A DNA stretch of 64,000 nucleotides, from contig NC_088309.1 of NCBI RefSeq assembly GCF_910592395.1, positions 6,884,501 through 6,948,500 of the forward strand, given 5' to 3'. Below are positions 1 to 12,300 of this stretch, one piece after another. The stretch's first letter is position 1. Each line of letters opens with the position of its first letter. The position numbers and the translations under genes are program-made. The stretch comes from Lineus longissimus. Lineage: Eukaryota; Nemertea; Pilidiophora; Heteronemertea; Lineidae. The notes beneath the pieces are model-generated. The model was not told where the DNA came from. It ran no database searches and saw only the letters and a list, made by a program, of their open reading frames with translations.

Positions 1-2300
1 AGAACGCGATTTTGAGAGACGGGTTCACTTTGTCGTCAGTCCCAGAAGTAGAAGATGTTTGAAATCACAATTCAGTTCTGACGTGTCTGAGGTACACTCC
101 GGACGCATTGGACCGGCCTCGTTCTGTCGCCGGAAGGAGATCCAATTAAGATGATGTAATGGACTGCCCCGGGAGTCTAGTCTGAGGCGGTTTGTCAAGC
201 CTGGGATAGTCATCCTGAGATCAGTATCGAGAGGCTGAGTATATTTAAAACCACTGGTTATGTCAGGATGGGGATAGTTTAAGTTCAGCAGGACCGTTTA
301 CCTAGTACACGGTACCAAACCAGACAAGACGAGATCGGTCTTAATTCGTCTCCCGTCTTAATGAGCTCGGTTGTGACCTTGTCCACGTCTGTCCGATGTG
401 AGCTAAAACGTGGACCCTCTCTGGAATTGATCCGATCTGATCTGATCTGATTTGGTCTGGTCTTATCTGGTTTGGTTTGATCTGGCCTGTCCTGGTCTGC
501 TTTGGTTCAGAGACGGCTCTAATGACCGTCAGCTCACTTCTTTCACACCAACGTGGTCGGGGAAATCGATAGAGTATCCCGGTGGTGACAAGAGTACATT
601 GCGCTTATAATCTCTGAGGTATTGAAAGTTTCTACAGAACCATCTCTTTTAAATCCGTCACGGGCACCCTTTGCAGGGAGGACATTTTGTTAGGTCAGCT
701 ACCCGCATTTATGTTCCACTGCGGAAGCAGTGGACCGGCCTCATCCTGCCGCCCATCGAGGGAGGACGATCATGATGACGATTACTGGACAACAAAGGAA
801 TCTAATTCGAGTCGGTCATTATTCATGTCACAACGACATTCGAGTCATGTTTCATTAAAAATTAATATCATTTCAAGTACACTAGCATGTACGGGCTGTT
901 ATCATTTGATTTGTTGTGACATCTGATGAATTCAGGACAAACCAGGAAGAAGGGACCCCCCCCCCACTGCTGACCTTTTTCAAGTTAGAGATCGATTTCT
1001 AGACGACAAATCATGCCTTGACACTTCTGAAGTCAAGTTCGTTTTATGTCTTAAATAGTGATAAATGAGGTGTGCCATTTACTTGTCCTCGGGATCCTCT
1101 ATCATAGGACATTTAAAGCTATTACTCCTGCCCAGACTGAAATCGTATTTGTTTAAGGGTTCTACGGACGATTACCGGGTCCTGAACCTTTTCTACAGTC
1201 AATAAAGAATGTTGCCCCTTAAAATATGTCTCGGTGTTTAAATGGCAATGGTCCCTTATAGTCCAGGACAGGACAGTATCACAACCTCAAAGCCTATCTC
1301 GTTGAGGAGATGATAATGTCACAGAATCAGGTAAGGACAATGTCACAACCTCAATCAGAACTGGAGGCGCAGGTCGGAGGACCATAGAATAATTTCTCTG
1401 ACTACTTAGATTGATCAGGGGCCTAGACAGTTAATTTTGTTTTGGTGGGAAGTGCGATTTGGTCATTATATATATATTGATGCCATAACGAAGGCAAATG
1501 ATCGCCTGAGGACATGAACTCATATCCTGTCATACAACCCGTCGGACTAATTCTTCCTTGACGAAACGCATGTGATGACTGATAAAGTGATCTAGGCCTA
1601 TATGAACTGAACGACCTATGAAAAATAGATCAGATCACTGGCCCTATGGTCAAGGAGGCCTCCAATATCAGGATATATACGCATATTCGGTGATGAGACT
1701 GTATGTAGGCTAAATCTATAATTAGTCTAGATATGCCTGAGGGACAACTATTCCGGTTACACCGCGAACTAATCAAACCATGAAATGAAAGTGGATGGAT
1801 TGAATGGCAGAACCTCAGGAAGCACTCAGTCACAATCAATGGTTCTGATTCTGGACATCTCACATTGTTTATTTTGGCAACCAATTGACATACTTTTCAA
1901 CTTGGAAATTAGGTTTATGATAACATATTGTGATATCTCCAATTCAATCCCCTATTTGTGTGTAGACTTTTCCCATGGCAAAGTTCCCATTTTACAAAAA
2001 GCGATTTGCAATAAATAAAACGAGCCAGCTGATTGGCCTTGTCAAGATCCAATGGTTGTACACTGTGAGAGCATCCACCCAAAAATGTTCTGGTTGTGGA
2101 ACAGTCTATTGCTTTTCCAAAAAGGAAGTCAACTGGGTCTTTTCAGCGAGGCGAATCAGATAGAATTTACCTTTTTGTCATTCTTGGCGAAACTAATAAT
2201 TTTACAGTCGGGAATTCTGCACATGTTCTCATAACAATGTCATTTGATTTTAATTGGGTAATATCATAAAAATAAAAATAGTTGGAAGATTGGCATTTAA
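1..2300. other. No recognisable gene; scattered low-complexity and repeat traces
   Basis: No reading frame here shows a recognisable domain or splice-compatible coding exons. It contains a degenerate pyrimidine/purine-biased stretch of TCTGATC/TCTGGTC-like units at about 421-510, a run of 11-12 C at about 954-966, and two or three copies of a GACAATGTCACAAC-type motif between 1265 and 1360. That motif is the reverse complement of the core of the repeat array at 40-42 kb. Probably intergenic repeat-derived DNA. Confidence 0.5.
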
Positions 2301-5300
2301 CTGAACTCTGCATGACTGACCTGGCCTTAACCCACAAACAAATACCTCTCAGGTAAATTATCTCTTTGATTCAATCACATACTGGTCGATACATTCCAGG
2401 GAAGATAAAGGCCCGATGCCAGAGAGAAAATGGGTTTCCAAAAGTCTGATCCCACAACTGAACTCCTTGACGAAAATATGATTAGTCTTTCATGGCATTC
2501 ACAAGTTTTCGGTTGGTCCCCAAAGTCCTTTCAGTTGCAAACATACTCAGGCAATTTGACAGATTCAACAAAAAAATCAATTCAATTCACATGATAATTT
2601 TAACATTTTTTGTTTAACTGTCAATCATTGTATAAATAGCTTTTTTTTATAGAATTGTGACAATTGGAAAGATGAAAGTGAAAAATTCAAGTGAGATGCC
2701 CCAGATAAATATCATCTAAAGCTGAACTGTCTTTGAAATAGAAAGCTTCACATCTCACTTCTGTCTTTTGTCAAATGAGATGTCAGAGGGATTCAAAGTG
2801 AAAGGGTACAGTTTTCACCATTATATCCGTCTAGGTGAATGGCTTCCATTACTACTTTATTTGTTTTTATGTTATCTTGACGCACAAGGCTATTCCCCTT
2901 TAAGATTAACTTGACTTTGTCAATGTCAAGTGATTGAGAGCACTTGTACTTTAGGGAACCATGGTGATGCCATCTACAGGAGAATGGACACACTATTCTT
3001 CATCCAGTGGTTTTTCTCTGAGCATATGCAAATATTCCACAAGACTATCAGAGAGGCCCGCTCCTTGTCCCTTCAAGAAAGGGCTACGACCCCCTATTGT
3101 GGTGGAAACACATAACAAACCATGCTTCTTATAGCCATTTTGATTCCATTCCAAATTAAAGTAAGAGGAAAAAGTTGCCATCAGAATGCTGGGAGATGAT
3201 CTCTTTAAAGTACTCTGAGCTTGTTTGGACATGACACCGTGGATCTATCTCCAGATGTTCAATACCACCAAACAGTAGACAATACTCTGACCGTCTATTG
3301 CCCGGTAAAGCGAATGACATAAAATACATAGCGTAAGTAAAAGTCTGTGATATGTTCAAGAATATACTGTATTTATTCATGTAAAACTTGGTCAGACCAC
3401 TATGTACACTTAAGGTTCATTCAAAGAAAAACAAATTTTGAATGAGGGAGAAAAAGCTGTTAAGAGTGGATGCACCCTGCTAAATCAGTCGCACGTCAAA
3501 CACTGATATTGGCAGACAAAAACCAGTAAATGCTTTTATGAAAACTACATTGTAAATTTACACCAGACCTTCTTTCTGTACAAAACTAAAGTAGGTTTAT
3601 TCAAATTAACCATTGATTTCAAAGGTACTTGACCCAAATGATAACCACAGAATTTTTGATGAATTAGCTTATGTTTTGACCGAATATGTGACACCCACAA
3701 CCTTCAGGGCAGCAAACAAAACTGGTACAGGATAGCAGCCGATCAAAAAACTCCAAAACGATTGCAAATTTTGCTGTTTGAGACAAGTTTGTTTTCAACC
3801 GGGTAAAGAGGTGATGGTACCAGCAAATGATATACTCCTGATTGAACAGGGTACATCCTTATTGATAATACTTATTGGGTACAAAATAATCGTGACAACG
3901 TCAATGGTAATAATCTGAAGAGCATGTCCGAGAAAGATGTTTCACTTCTCAGGAGAGGCAAACACGTTGAAATACTACAATGTAGAAGAGAATACATGTA
4001 CTTAACAGTGGCCAAAAACATGACACAGAACTGATTTTCATTAAGTTTTAAATTGACCTATGATAGGTGAACTGAACAAATGCAGAATTTTCAGCTGAAT
4101 ACTGTAAAACCTGAGCCTAGTATTTTCATGATTCTTCGAGAGGGGGAACTTCAGCGATGCGAAAATGTTCAACTTAATGGTTTTATCATTGGAACATGTA
4201 TAAATTGAAGCAAAACCTGAAACTGGATATGAGGGAGGTAACTCTTTGTCTTGAACGCAATAGACCGTGAGACACATGAGACTCAGGTCAGAGAAACTTT
4301 TTACACAATGGTTGTTTAGATGGAACTCAAAATCAAAGTTTGAACCATTATTTGGTGGTATATCTTGGAACATTTTAGAACAGAAACTTAAACGAAAATA
4401 AGCGAAAGTCATCATTTACGAACACCTATAGCACCAGGTTTAGATAGGGAACGACATTAGAACAACCCATGGTAGCTTTGGAAAGCGGTCGACCATAATC
4501 AAGCTGATAAAGATTTTAGCAGATATGGTTGACGGACACAGCACCCAAAGCTAACATGAATCTGTTCAAGAACCAGTGGGATAATTGGAAGACCACACAA
4601 CGCAAGACATCAAACAAAGAACGGACACTTTCGATCTCTCAGTAGGTACTTAGGGTGGGTGAACTGACATGAATACAGTAGTGATAATCTTTCGAACACT
4701 GACCAATTTCACTAGTCACTATTAAGGGAAAAACCCTCGACATAAAAAATGCTATTTACATATTTGATTCATTCTGTACCAACCTGTATCTCTTTTGGGG
4801 CCACACCTCTTTTTGTGGTTCGTCTCACGTAAACTAACATTTCAATCAATTCTACTAGTGGGCCTTGTCCGAAAGTCTTTAAATTTGGTGGTAATTTTGA
4901 TTTACCATAGCAGAGAAACTGCCCAAATAAAGTTGCTAAATGTTATTCCTCAGGCATTGTAAAAATGTTACTACACAATTTTTTTTCCTTCATGTTTTCC
5001 AAAATAATGAAATGACAACAGAAATTAGTATTTTTATCTTGCCTTGCACAGCACTTTTAACGCGTGATAAGTTTGAAAATATAGATAACCAAGGCAAGAC
5101 CAAACATTCTTGAATAGTAACAAAGGAGCTGAGACTCATATTGCTGATGCGTGCAGTGCCTCAATTTGTGAATGGAGTATAGAAGAGGGTTTAGATGTTA
5201 CTACAAGTTTTTTTTCATTGCATTATTGACGCAGCATGTCATTTGCAACTACTCAAGAAATATATTGGTCTGGCCTGATAGTGCAAACGTTATCAGTGTT

Positions 5301-6714
5301 GTGAACAATAAAACATAAGTGATAACAAAAACTAACATTTCTGCAGCGCTTCAAGTCCCACCCCTAAAACATAACTCAACATAAACTTAAAGGGAGCTCA
5401 TTTAACAGATTTCAATGTATTTTTGGTCATCGCAATATAAAATTTACAAGCTTCATGCAAAACATGGTTTAAGGAATTGATACCTCACTGTTGAGTGATA
5501 CTGTCACCATTTTGGGAGTGCATGAATCTTTGATGTTATGATGGCCAACCAAATACAGAAATCAGCAATAAGATTACCTACTTCATAAAACATAATGATT
5601 TCTATGGTAACTGGCAGCAAAAATATAAAAAGCTTGCCTCAAACATTTTCACTAGCTGTGGTGCATCAATTTCAAAGCTTTAATTGGAATTCACTTTACA
5701 TGTACTGTAACAGCCAATTTTCCTCCATAAGACAGCAGCACTTGACCGAGTCAAGCAACACTTGCGCTGCGCTTTACCATACCACCCCTAAAGGGAAGAG
5801 TAAACAGCTGTTTGATCATATCTTGGACAGACATTGGTCTGAAAACAGGAACGACAATACAAAACCAGGCTAACGTTCACAAGAAAGGCACAAGGGTGAC
5901 ATCAATGTATGTTTCAGACATCATATAATCTGTTGACACATATTACACTACAATGATGTTCATGTATACGAGTCAGAAATACCCGAAAACTTCACCAACA
6001 CTGACTGGGTTACTTTTACAAAATAGTGCTATGAATGGACATAATGTAGACACTTATGGAAACGGTGGGCCAAGCATCCGTAATACGCACCTTACAAATA
6101 AAGGTGGGCTTGACAAATTTGTTGATTGATGCCGGGTAGTGGTGAACACGATTCTGATTAAGTACTCGAACACACTGAAAGTAAAGCAACACCGTACTAG
6201 TATTTTCCCTTGAGACACAAAGAAAGGTTTCCTTTCCAAAAATATTTCAAAATGATGAGAGTTCGCCATCTTCTACATTGTGTATCATATGATAATACCT
6301 CTTCTCGGGCAACCTTGCACGATGTATATTGATCTTGACGTACATTGTAAGCATCAACAAGATCATGATTTTATGCAACTGCAATGCTCTCAGTCATGTG
6401 ATCAGTAATTCCACTATGATGAAGATTCATCCACCAGTAATCAAACCTCTTGTTATCTAACGGACACTGATTGATATCTTTGCTCTCGACTGACAATTAT
6501 GAAAGAGTATGTTCCCCAATCAGGAACTAGATTATAAAGAAGAACAATTTTGATTACCCAAATGAGACTCGCCATATTTTATAATAAACTACAGCTAATA
6601 TCGAGGGCCATGGGAACAAAGCCAAATGGTGTTATCTAATCAGTAAACAACAACAGCAAAATCATATCTTATCAGAATTAGGTGGCGGAAATTTATGACT
6701 TTCCCTTTCTGCTG
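2300..6714. other. Intergenic, AT-rich, no gene seen
   Basis: Only short chance open frames occur. The longest, 124 codons on the minus strand at 4041-4415, has no domain, no splice context and an AT-driven composition. This may be intergenic DNA or distal 3' sequence downstream of RASA1, which is transcribed toward lower coordinates. I see no RNA gene. Confidence 0.5.
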
Positions 6715-7002
6715 TTAACCCTTTCACTGTGGCAGCCATTTTTTAGCTGACAGGCGATACCAATTATAAACTGGGCAGCTAACTATCAACTGAACAGTCA
6801 AAACTATTTGAAAGTGTCGCCATCTTCAGTATTAGCATGAAACTGATTATTCCTGTGAGCGTTTGGCGTATTTAGAGAGGTTGCGACCCAGTGCTGGTGA
6901 ATTGATATTTTTGAAGGTCACGACGTGCTAGGCACGTCACCCGCATGACATTGGCCTATGCACATGACGTGCTATGCACATCACCCGCAGTGAAAGGGTT
7001 AA
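6715..7002. mobile_element. piggyBac-like MITE with TTAA target duplication
   Basis: A 280-bp non-coding element (6719-6998) is bounded by perfect 11-bp inverted ends, CCCTTTCACTG at the left and CAGTGAAAGGG at the right, and is flanked on both sides by TTAA (6715-6718 and 6999-7002). TTAA duplication and termini starting with CCC are hallmarks of piggyBac-superfamily elements. The inside has no ORF and carries a direct repeat of a TGACGTGCTA(G/T)GCAC unit followed by CACCCGCA. It would need a transposase in trans. A single matching end (CCCTTTCACTGC after TTAA) sits at 39073. Confidence 0.75.
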
Positions 7003-9302
7003 AAGCCTCCGCAGTCCGTGAACATTGTAACATACAGACCACTGCAATCAAAATGAGACCTTATATATTTTCCAACACACATTGATATTCAGCTGTCACC
7101 AAGGCCTTTTAGAACACATATTAACTCACTGGGCTTAAATGTTAAATGGTCTAATAGCACAGTCATCAGAACAATAGGTACCCTATTCGAGAAGTCTCAA
7201 ATGCCGCATGGATTTTCTGGGTTGATTGTGTGAGATGATCACGATGAACTTGACCAGCAAAATGGTTCATGGGCATATCAAGGAAACAATTTTTTACATG
7301 CTTCAGTACTGTACTGGTTAAATGAAATCCAGATAAAACAGACCATATGACACACAATACCTAAAAACCTAATCAAATCATTGTTCCCACACAGGTTTTT
7401 CAGGTGATTTTTCACACGTCACTAATGAGAAATGTATTTAGGCCAGGTCGAGAGCCACTCCCAATAAGTAGCTCATTAGCACAAACTAATGCAATATGCA
7501 ATAAGAAAGATCATCCGATGGAATTATTCAATACTTAGATCAGGTACAAGTACGTGTATTAAAGGCACTCTGTACTCGTGTATAATTTGGTATACTGCCA
7601 TTGTTAAAGATAACTACTTATCGAATTCCATAATCTCAATCCTTTAAGTTGATTAAAATTTCAAGCAAAACATATGATACTGTGATGTCTTATGATCAAT
7701 TAAGTAGCTTAGTTAAAATTCTTCTACAGGGATATACAGAAAACACAGAAAAATTCAAATCTTTCATTGGGCAAAGCATCTTTAAGAAACTCTGCCAAAA
7801 CTGAGGTAAATTTAGCACTTGCGGTAATCTGACCCGATCTTGCACAGACACTGCGTAATAGCCGACATAACTGTCTGACAATGTGATTGTTGTTGTTTGG
7901 ATAATGATTTTGGTTAAAAAAAATCAGTGTTGCAACAATTCACAGCAATGTAGGAAGTTGAAGCTGATCCAGGAAAGATATCCACGTAGCACACTATTAA
8001 GTACTGTGTTGCACCTGTATACAGAAGTTGATTAACCCTTAGAGTACTATAACCGGCAAATATTTGCAGCTGCTACAATTCAGAGTTTGCAAAATTTCAG
8101 AAAGACAACAAATGCCTCTTATGCCAGGATTACTGAAATATTATGCCACATCATACTTATGCCTCAAGTATTGGTCAACAAATTCAGTGCCAAAATAAGG
8201 ATAAAGTCCTTCTGAGCCAAAATTGGACAGTTCCAGCCATCTTATCGCCCTGTAAATGAAAACATCAAATAACCTGGTTTTTGCCAAGTACTTATACCTT
8301 AATTTTTTTGATACGTCATGTACAGTAATCTCACTAGTTGTGTGTGCCATAGTCAAAACAGTTTCAGTTTACAACACAATAAATATTAATTTTTGTCTAA
8401 TCTTAGTAATGGTGTTATCTGTTATATAAACAATGTCCCACATATGTCTGAAGTTATTATGTGCAGAATACATTGTGATTTTGTTAAGTATAGAAACCTA
8501 TGTTAAAACAACTCATCTATGTGTCAAATTATTTGCACTTTCCCAATTCAGCACAGTTCTAGCGAAAAATCCCACGAGAACAAAAAAGGATCCACAGAAC
8601 CCTGTTTCAGCATAGTTCAAGGAGAATGATAAACCCAACATGAATAGAATTCATAAACAAAATCAGGACACATCCATAGAACCCCAATTCCGCAAAGTTC
8701 AAGTATCGTAGATACATAAAGACAACTTCAACAACATCAGGGTGCACGAATCCCTATCACTATCCATTTCACGAAACAAACGGCACTGCACGCAAAAAGC
8801 CTAAAATCGCTGGCAAATGCTGTCAGTATTTGTTTAAATGGCTCATCAGTGGTCATGCTTTGTCCGATTCTGGCAAAAACGAATTTTTAAATACTTCAGA
8901 CTTTGAAGTTTCAGATGAGATATAACATTTCTTTCAACTGCTGCATTTTCTGCGTGAAATCCCAAAAAAGTCGAGTGCTATTTTCACGTGAAATTAGACT
9001 TTAGGACAGTTAAAACAGAATGTCAAATATTCATGAACAAATCAGGGCATGTACCTCCACTGCAGTACAGTTCAGCAGAACAAAATTCGAATCCAGGATT
9101 CCCCTATTCAGCACGTTTCAAGCAGAACTAAAATCCCTAGCGATTGCAGGGCATCAGCGAGGAGAGTTTCACCAACAAAGGCTGGGATCATCTAGAAGCG
9201 ACCAACAAGAGACCAACATTGATCGAGGCAGTAGAAGATCAGCGCCAGTACCATACAGAGGAGTGGAAGAATGTCAGGTGGTTTCCACCGCCGCTGTGTG
9301 TG
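7003..9302. other. Probable RASA1 3' flank / 3' UTR, no gene seen
   Basis: The stretch downstream of the RASA1 stop (minus-strand direction) has no recognisable coding exon. Between 8530 and 9130 there are loosely repeated phrases of the type 'AATTCAGCACAGTTC...GCAGAAC', suggesting a decayed tandem repeat. TTAACCCTTAGAG at 8032 resembles the left end of a TTAA-targeting element, but I found no right end. No convincing AATAAA signal was found within about 1 kb of the stop, so the transcript end is unknown. Confidence 0.4.
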
Positions 9303-12300
9303 TCACGTCTCCTCCATGTAGCGTTCTTTGTGTTTGGACAACATGGTGATGACGGTGATGAGCTTTTTCAGACTCGGCTGAAATGAGAAAACCAAATAGG
9401 AAATAAGACCACAAGCAAATTTATTTCAAACTTTAGAACCTGTTTCAAAGAAGTTTGAGTCTTCCGCATTATTATATGCACACGAATTTTGATTCCAACC
9501 AACTTATTTTTCTCAAAATTACTGATATTACCAGTGCAGAAGCAATTATGAGGACTTATTAACACAACGATTGGTGAACTGCATCCTTTGACATTCATGC
9601 CACTTTGAAGTGAACATCACAACACCTAAAATACTATCCAACAGACAATTTTCGAACCAACTGAATCTACAATGGGTGATATGAATATAGACTAGCAAAT
9701 AGTTTTATCTATAATAGTACTCCATATACATTTACACTAGCCCTTTCCGTTCAAAACTTAAGTGACACCATTTGCTAGTCTTAATTCATATCACCCATTG
9801 GCCGGCTCTTGTCCACTGTTTCATCAACCACAGCCTTTTTCGCACAGAATAAAATTTCAAATTGTTATCACATCGAAAAAATGACACAACTCTGACCCCA
9901 TTCATGCCACCTCTTTATTACGTGAGGTATATTGGTAGATTATGCTTGAAATGACGCTGTGGATGAGGAAAACCTGGCTGAATTTGGGAATTGTCTATAT
10001 TGGATTAGAAGAGAAAATCTTGATAAGCATCAACGAATACTAATTACACAGTACATTACAACAGAATTCAGCAAATTTTTGACCACAACAACATACCGAC
10101 TTACCCTGAGTTTAGGCTGTATTCATCAATGAAAAAATAGCTCAGTATAAAAACATTTCTGCTAAACTGATATACAGTAATAAGCATTTTTTAGCATACA
10201 CTGTAATATATACTTGATCACAAACTGTGCTTCAGACCTGCTCCCTTTTGAAGAATACAGAGGAATACTGGCCCAAGGACACCACCCTGACCACAAAGCT
10301 CTTGGGACTCTGTGGCAGAACTCTGCTCTAGAACAGCAGACTTTGCTACCGAAAACCGACTGACTGTCTAGCGTGCACCAAAAAGTCCAATCACAGTAGA
10401 GGGAGAAGTTACTGACTCACAGGCAGGCATGCCTATCAATGCAACTCTATTCTATCACAGGGCCACTACTTCAGACGACTACTTTAAAGCATAGATTTTG
10501 AACGTACCTGAATTTGAGCCATGTTGCTGAGGTCTGTAAGATGAGAAGCACAGATCTGATGGATCGTGGCTAGATCACGAGCTATCGACCCAGAGATTGG
10601 CTCATTTGATATCGGGTTATCGTGTACATCCTGAAAATAAACAAATGTCAAAATAGCATGTCAAACTGTCAGAACTTTGATTCAGACCACAGATCTTTAG
10701 ACCACCAGTTCTGTTTCTGCAAACCTGTGATAATCGTTGCATGCGACTGAAATCACAGGTAACAGTGTTTTAAATAGCTCGTTTGCAGCCACTTGTTGTT
10801 ATTCTACTTACTGATAGTCGATTGAGAAATGTGACCATCCTCTCTTTGTTTGTGACAATGAAGGGATTGAGCACACCCATGTACGGCTCCTTAGCACCAA
10901 ATTCTACCAGGTTCGCCAGATTCTGAAGTGACTTGGCAACAAGTTTCAGCGTTCTTACGGCAACGTCTGACGGAGTCTCTGAAATAAACATGTACAACAC
11001 ACAATAAGAAGCAATACAATCAGAAAAGAATTCATCACAGAATGTGGATATTAGATTCCAGTGATGAAGACATGGTGGGAGGGGTTGTTGTTATTTATCC
11101 AACTTCTCAACGATAATGACAATAGCCCTCTATACGTGGTTTTCGTTTAATCAAACGGTAAAATTTCACAAGGAAAAGACTGTACCAACCTGTGATGAGA
11201 TTGAACATCCGGGGATTGATAATCGCTGGACACAACAACCGTAGGAAAATAAACCCACTGACGACACGCGTCCGCACGTTCTCATCCTCCCATTTGGCGT
11301 TGGCACTTTCCTGTAGACATCTACAGATGTAGCGAAGCACATCAGGACACTGCTCCGTAGAGCCGAAGACATCTTCAACAACGAGGCTCAGGATGTCAAG
11401 GAGGTGCTGGGCGTTCGTCACAGCTTCTCCTGGGTTTTCACCCAACATGTGCGGATTCAACTGAAACACAATAACACCACGGTGAACAGAAAATAAAGAC
11501 ATGAAATGTAATTACCGGTACTAGACCAGTTGAAATTTCCGAGTGGCTCTGACTGAGCCTCGATGCTCGAACCCAGGATTTTCTGATCACATATTGGATG
11601 CTCTCCCCCTGTGCCACTGCACTTTCCAATGTAATGAACAGTGTGACTATGGCGACGATCGACACAACATGAGGCTAGGATGATAGGGATGAACTGGACC
11701 CAAGTTGAGAGAACTGCCCAGGACAGGAGGAAGTGGAAAAATCTTGTTGGCGACCTATGCTCAACTTGGAATAACAGGGTTTAAGTCAAGTAAGTCAATA
11801 GAACTCACCTCACAACATTGTTTGTTGTCCACAATAGACTGCACCGAATCCCTGATAGCTGCGTGAACGAAGCCCGATGCAGTCATCTTCATATACTGTT
11901 CCATTAAGGTGGTGGCCAAGGAGTTGCCTCGGAATAGGGTGGAGACTGTGTCTGTAATGAGAAAATGTTGACTCATGACATGATATTCATTTACAAGAGA
12001 ACTGGTCTAACCAGAGACATCCTTTCAACTGACAAATGCTGCCCTTGTTCAGACTACAGAGGTCCAATCGAATGCAACTGACAGGGCAGGGGCTAGTTTC
12101 CTGTGTTCTAAAAGAGCACACTGGTCCACTAAAGTGCTTGCGGTGATTTCTTTTCTTACCTTCCCTATGTATTTCCAAGTCATTCAGCGTCTTGATCAGA
12201 AGCGCCTCCTGGCGTTCATGACGGAAAATCCGTAGCAAGGCTTCAGCGAGCGGGATCCTGTCGTAGCCACATTTGGGAAGCAGGCAATCCAGAGCTAGGA

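Noticed and set aside
4041-4415. 124-codon minus-strand open frame as a gene
   Set aside because: AT-driven composition, no domain, no splice partners, isolated in a long non-coding stretch.
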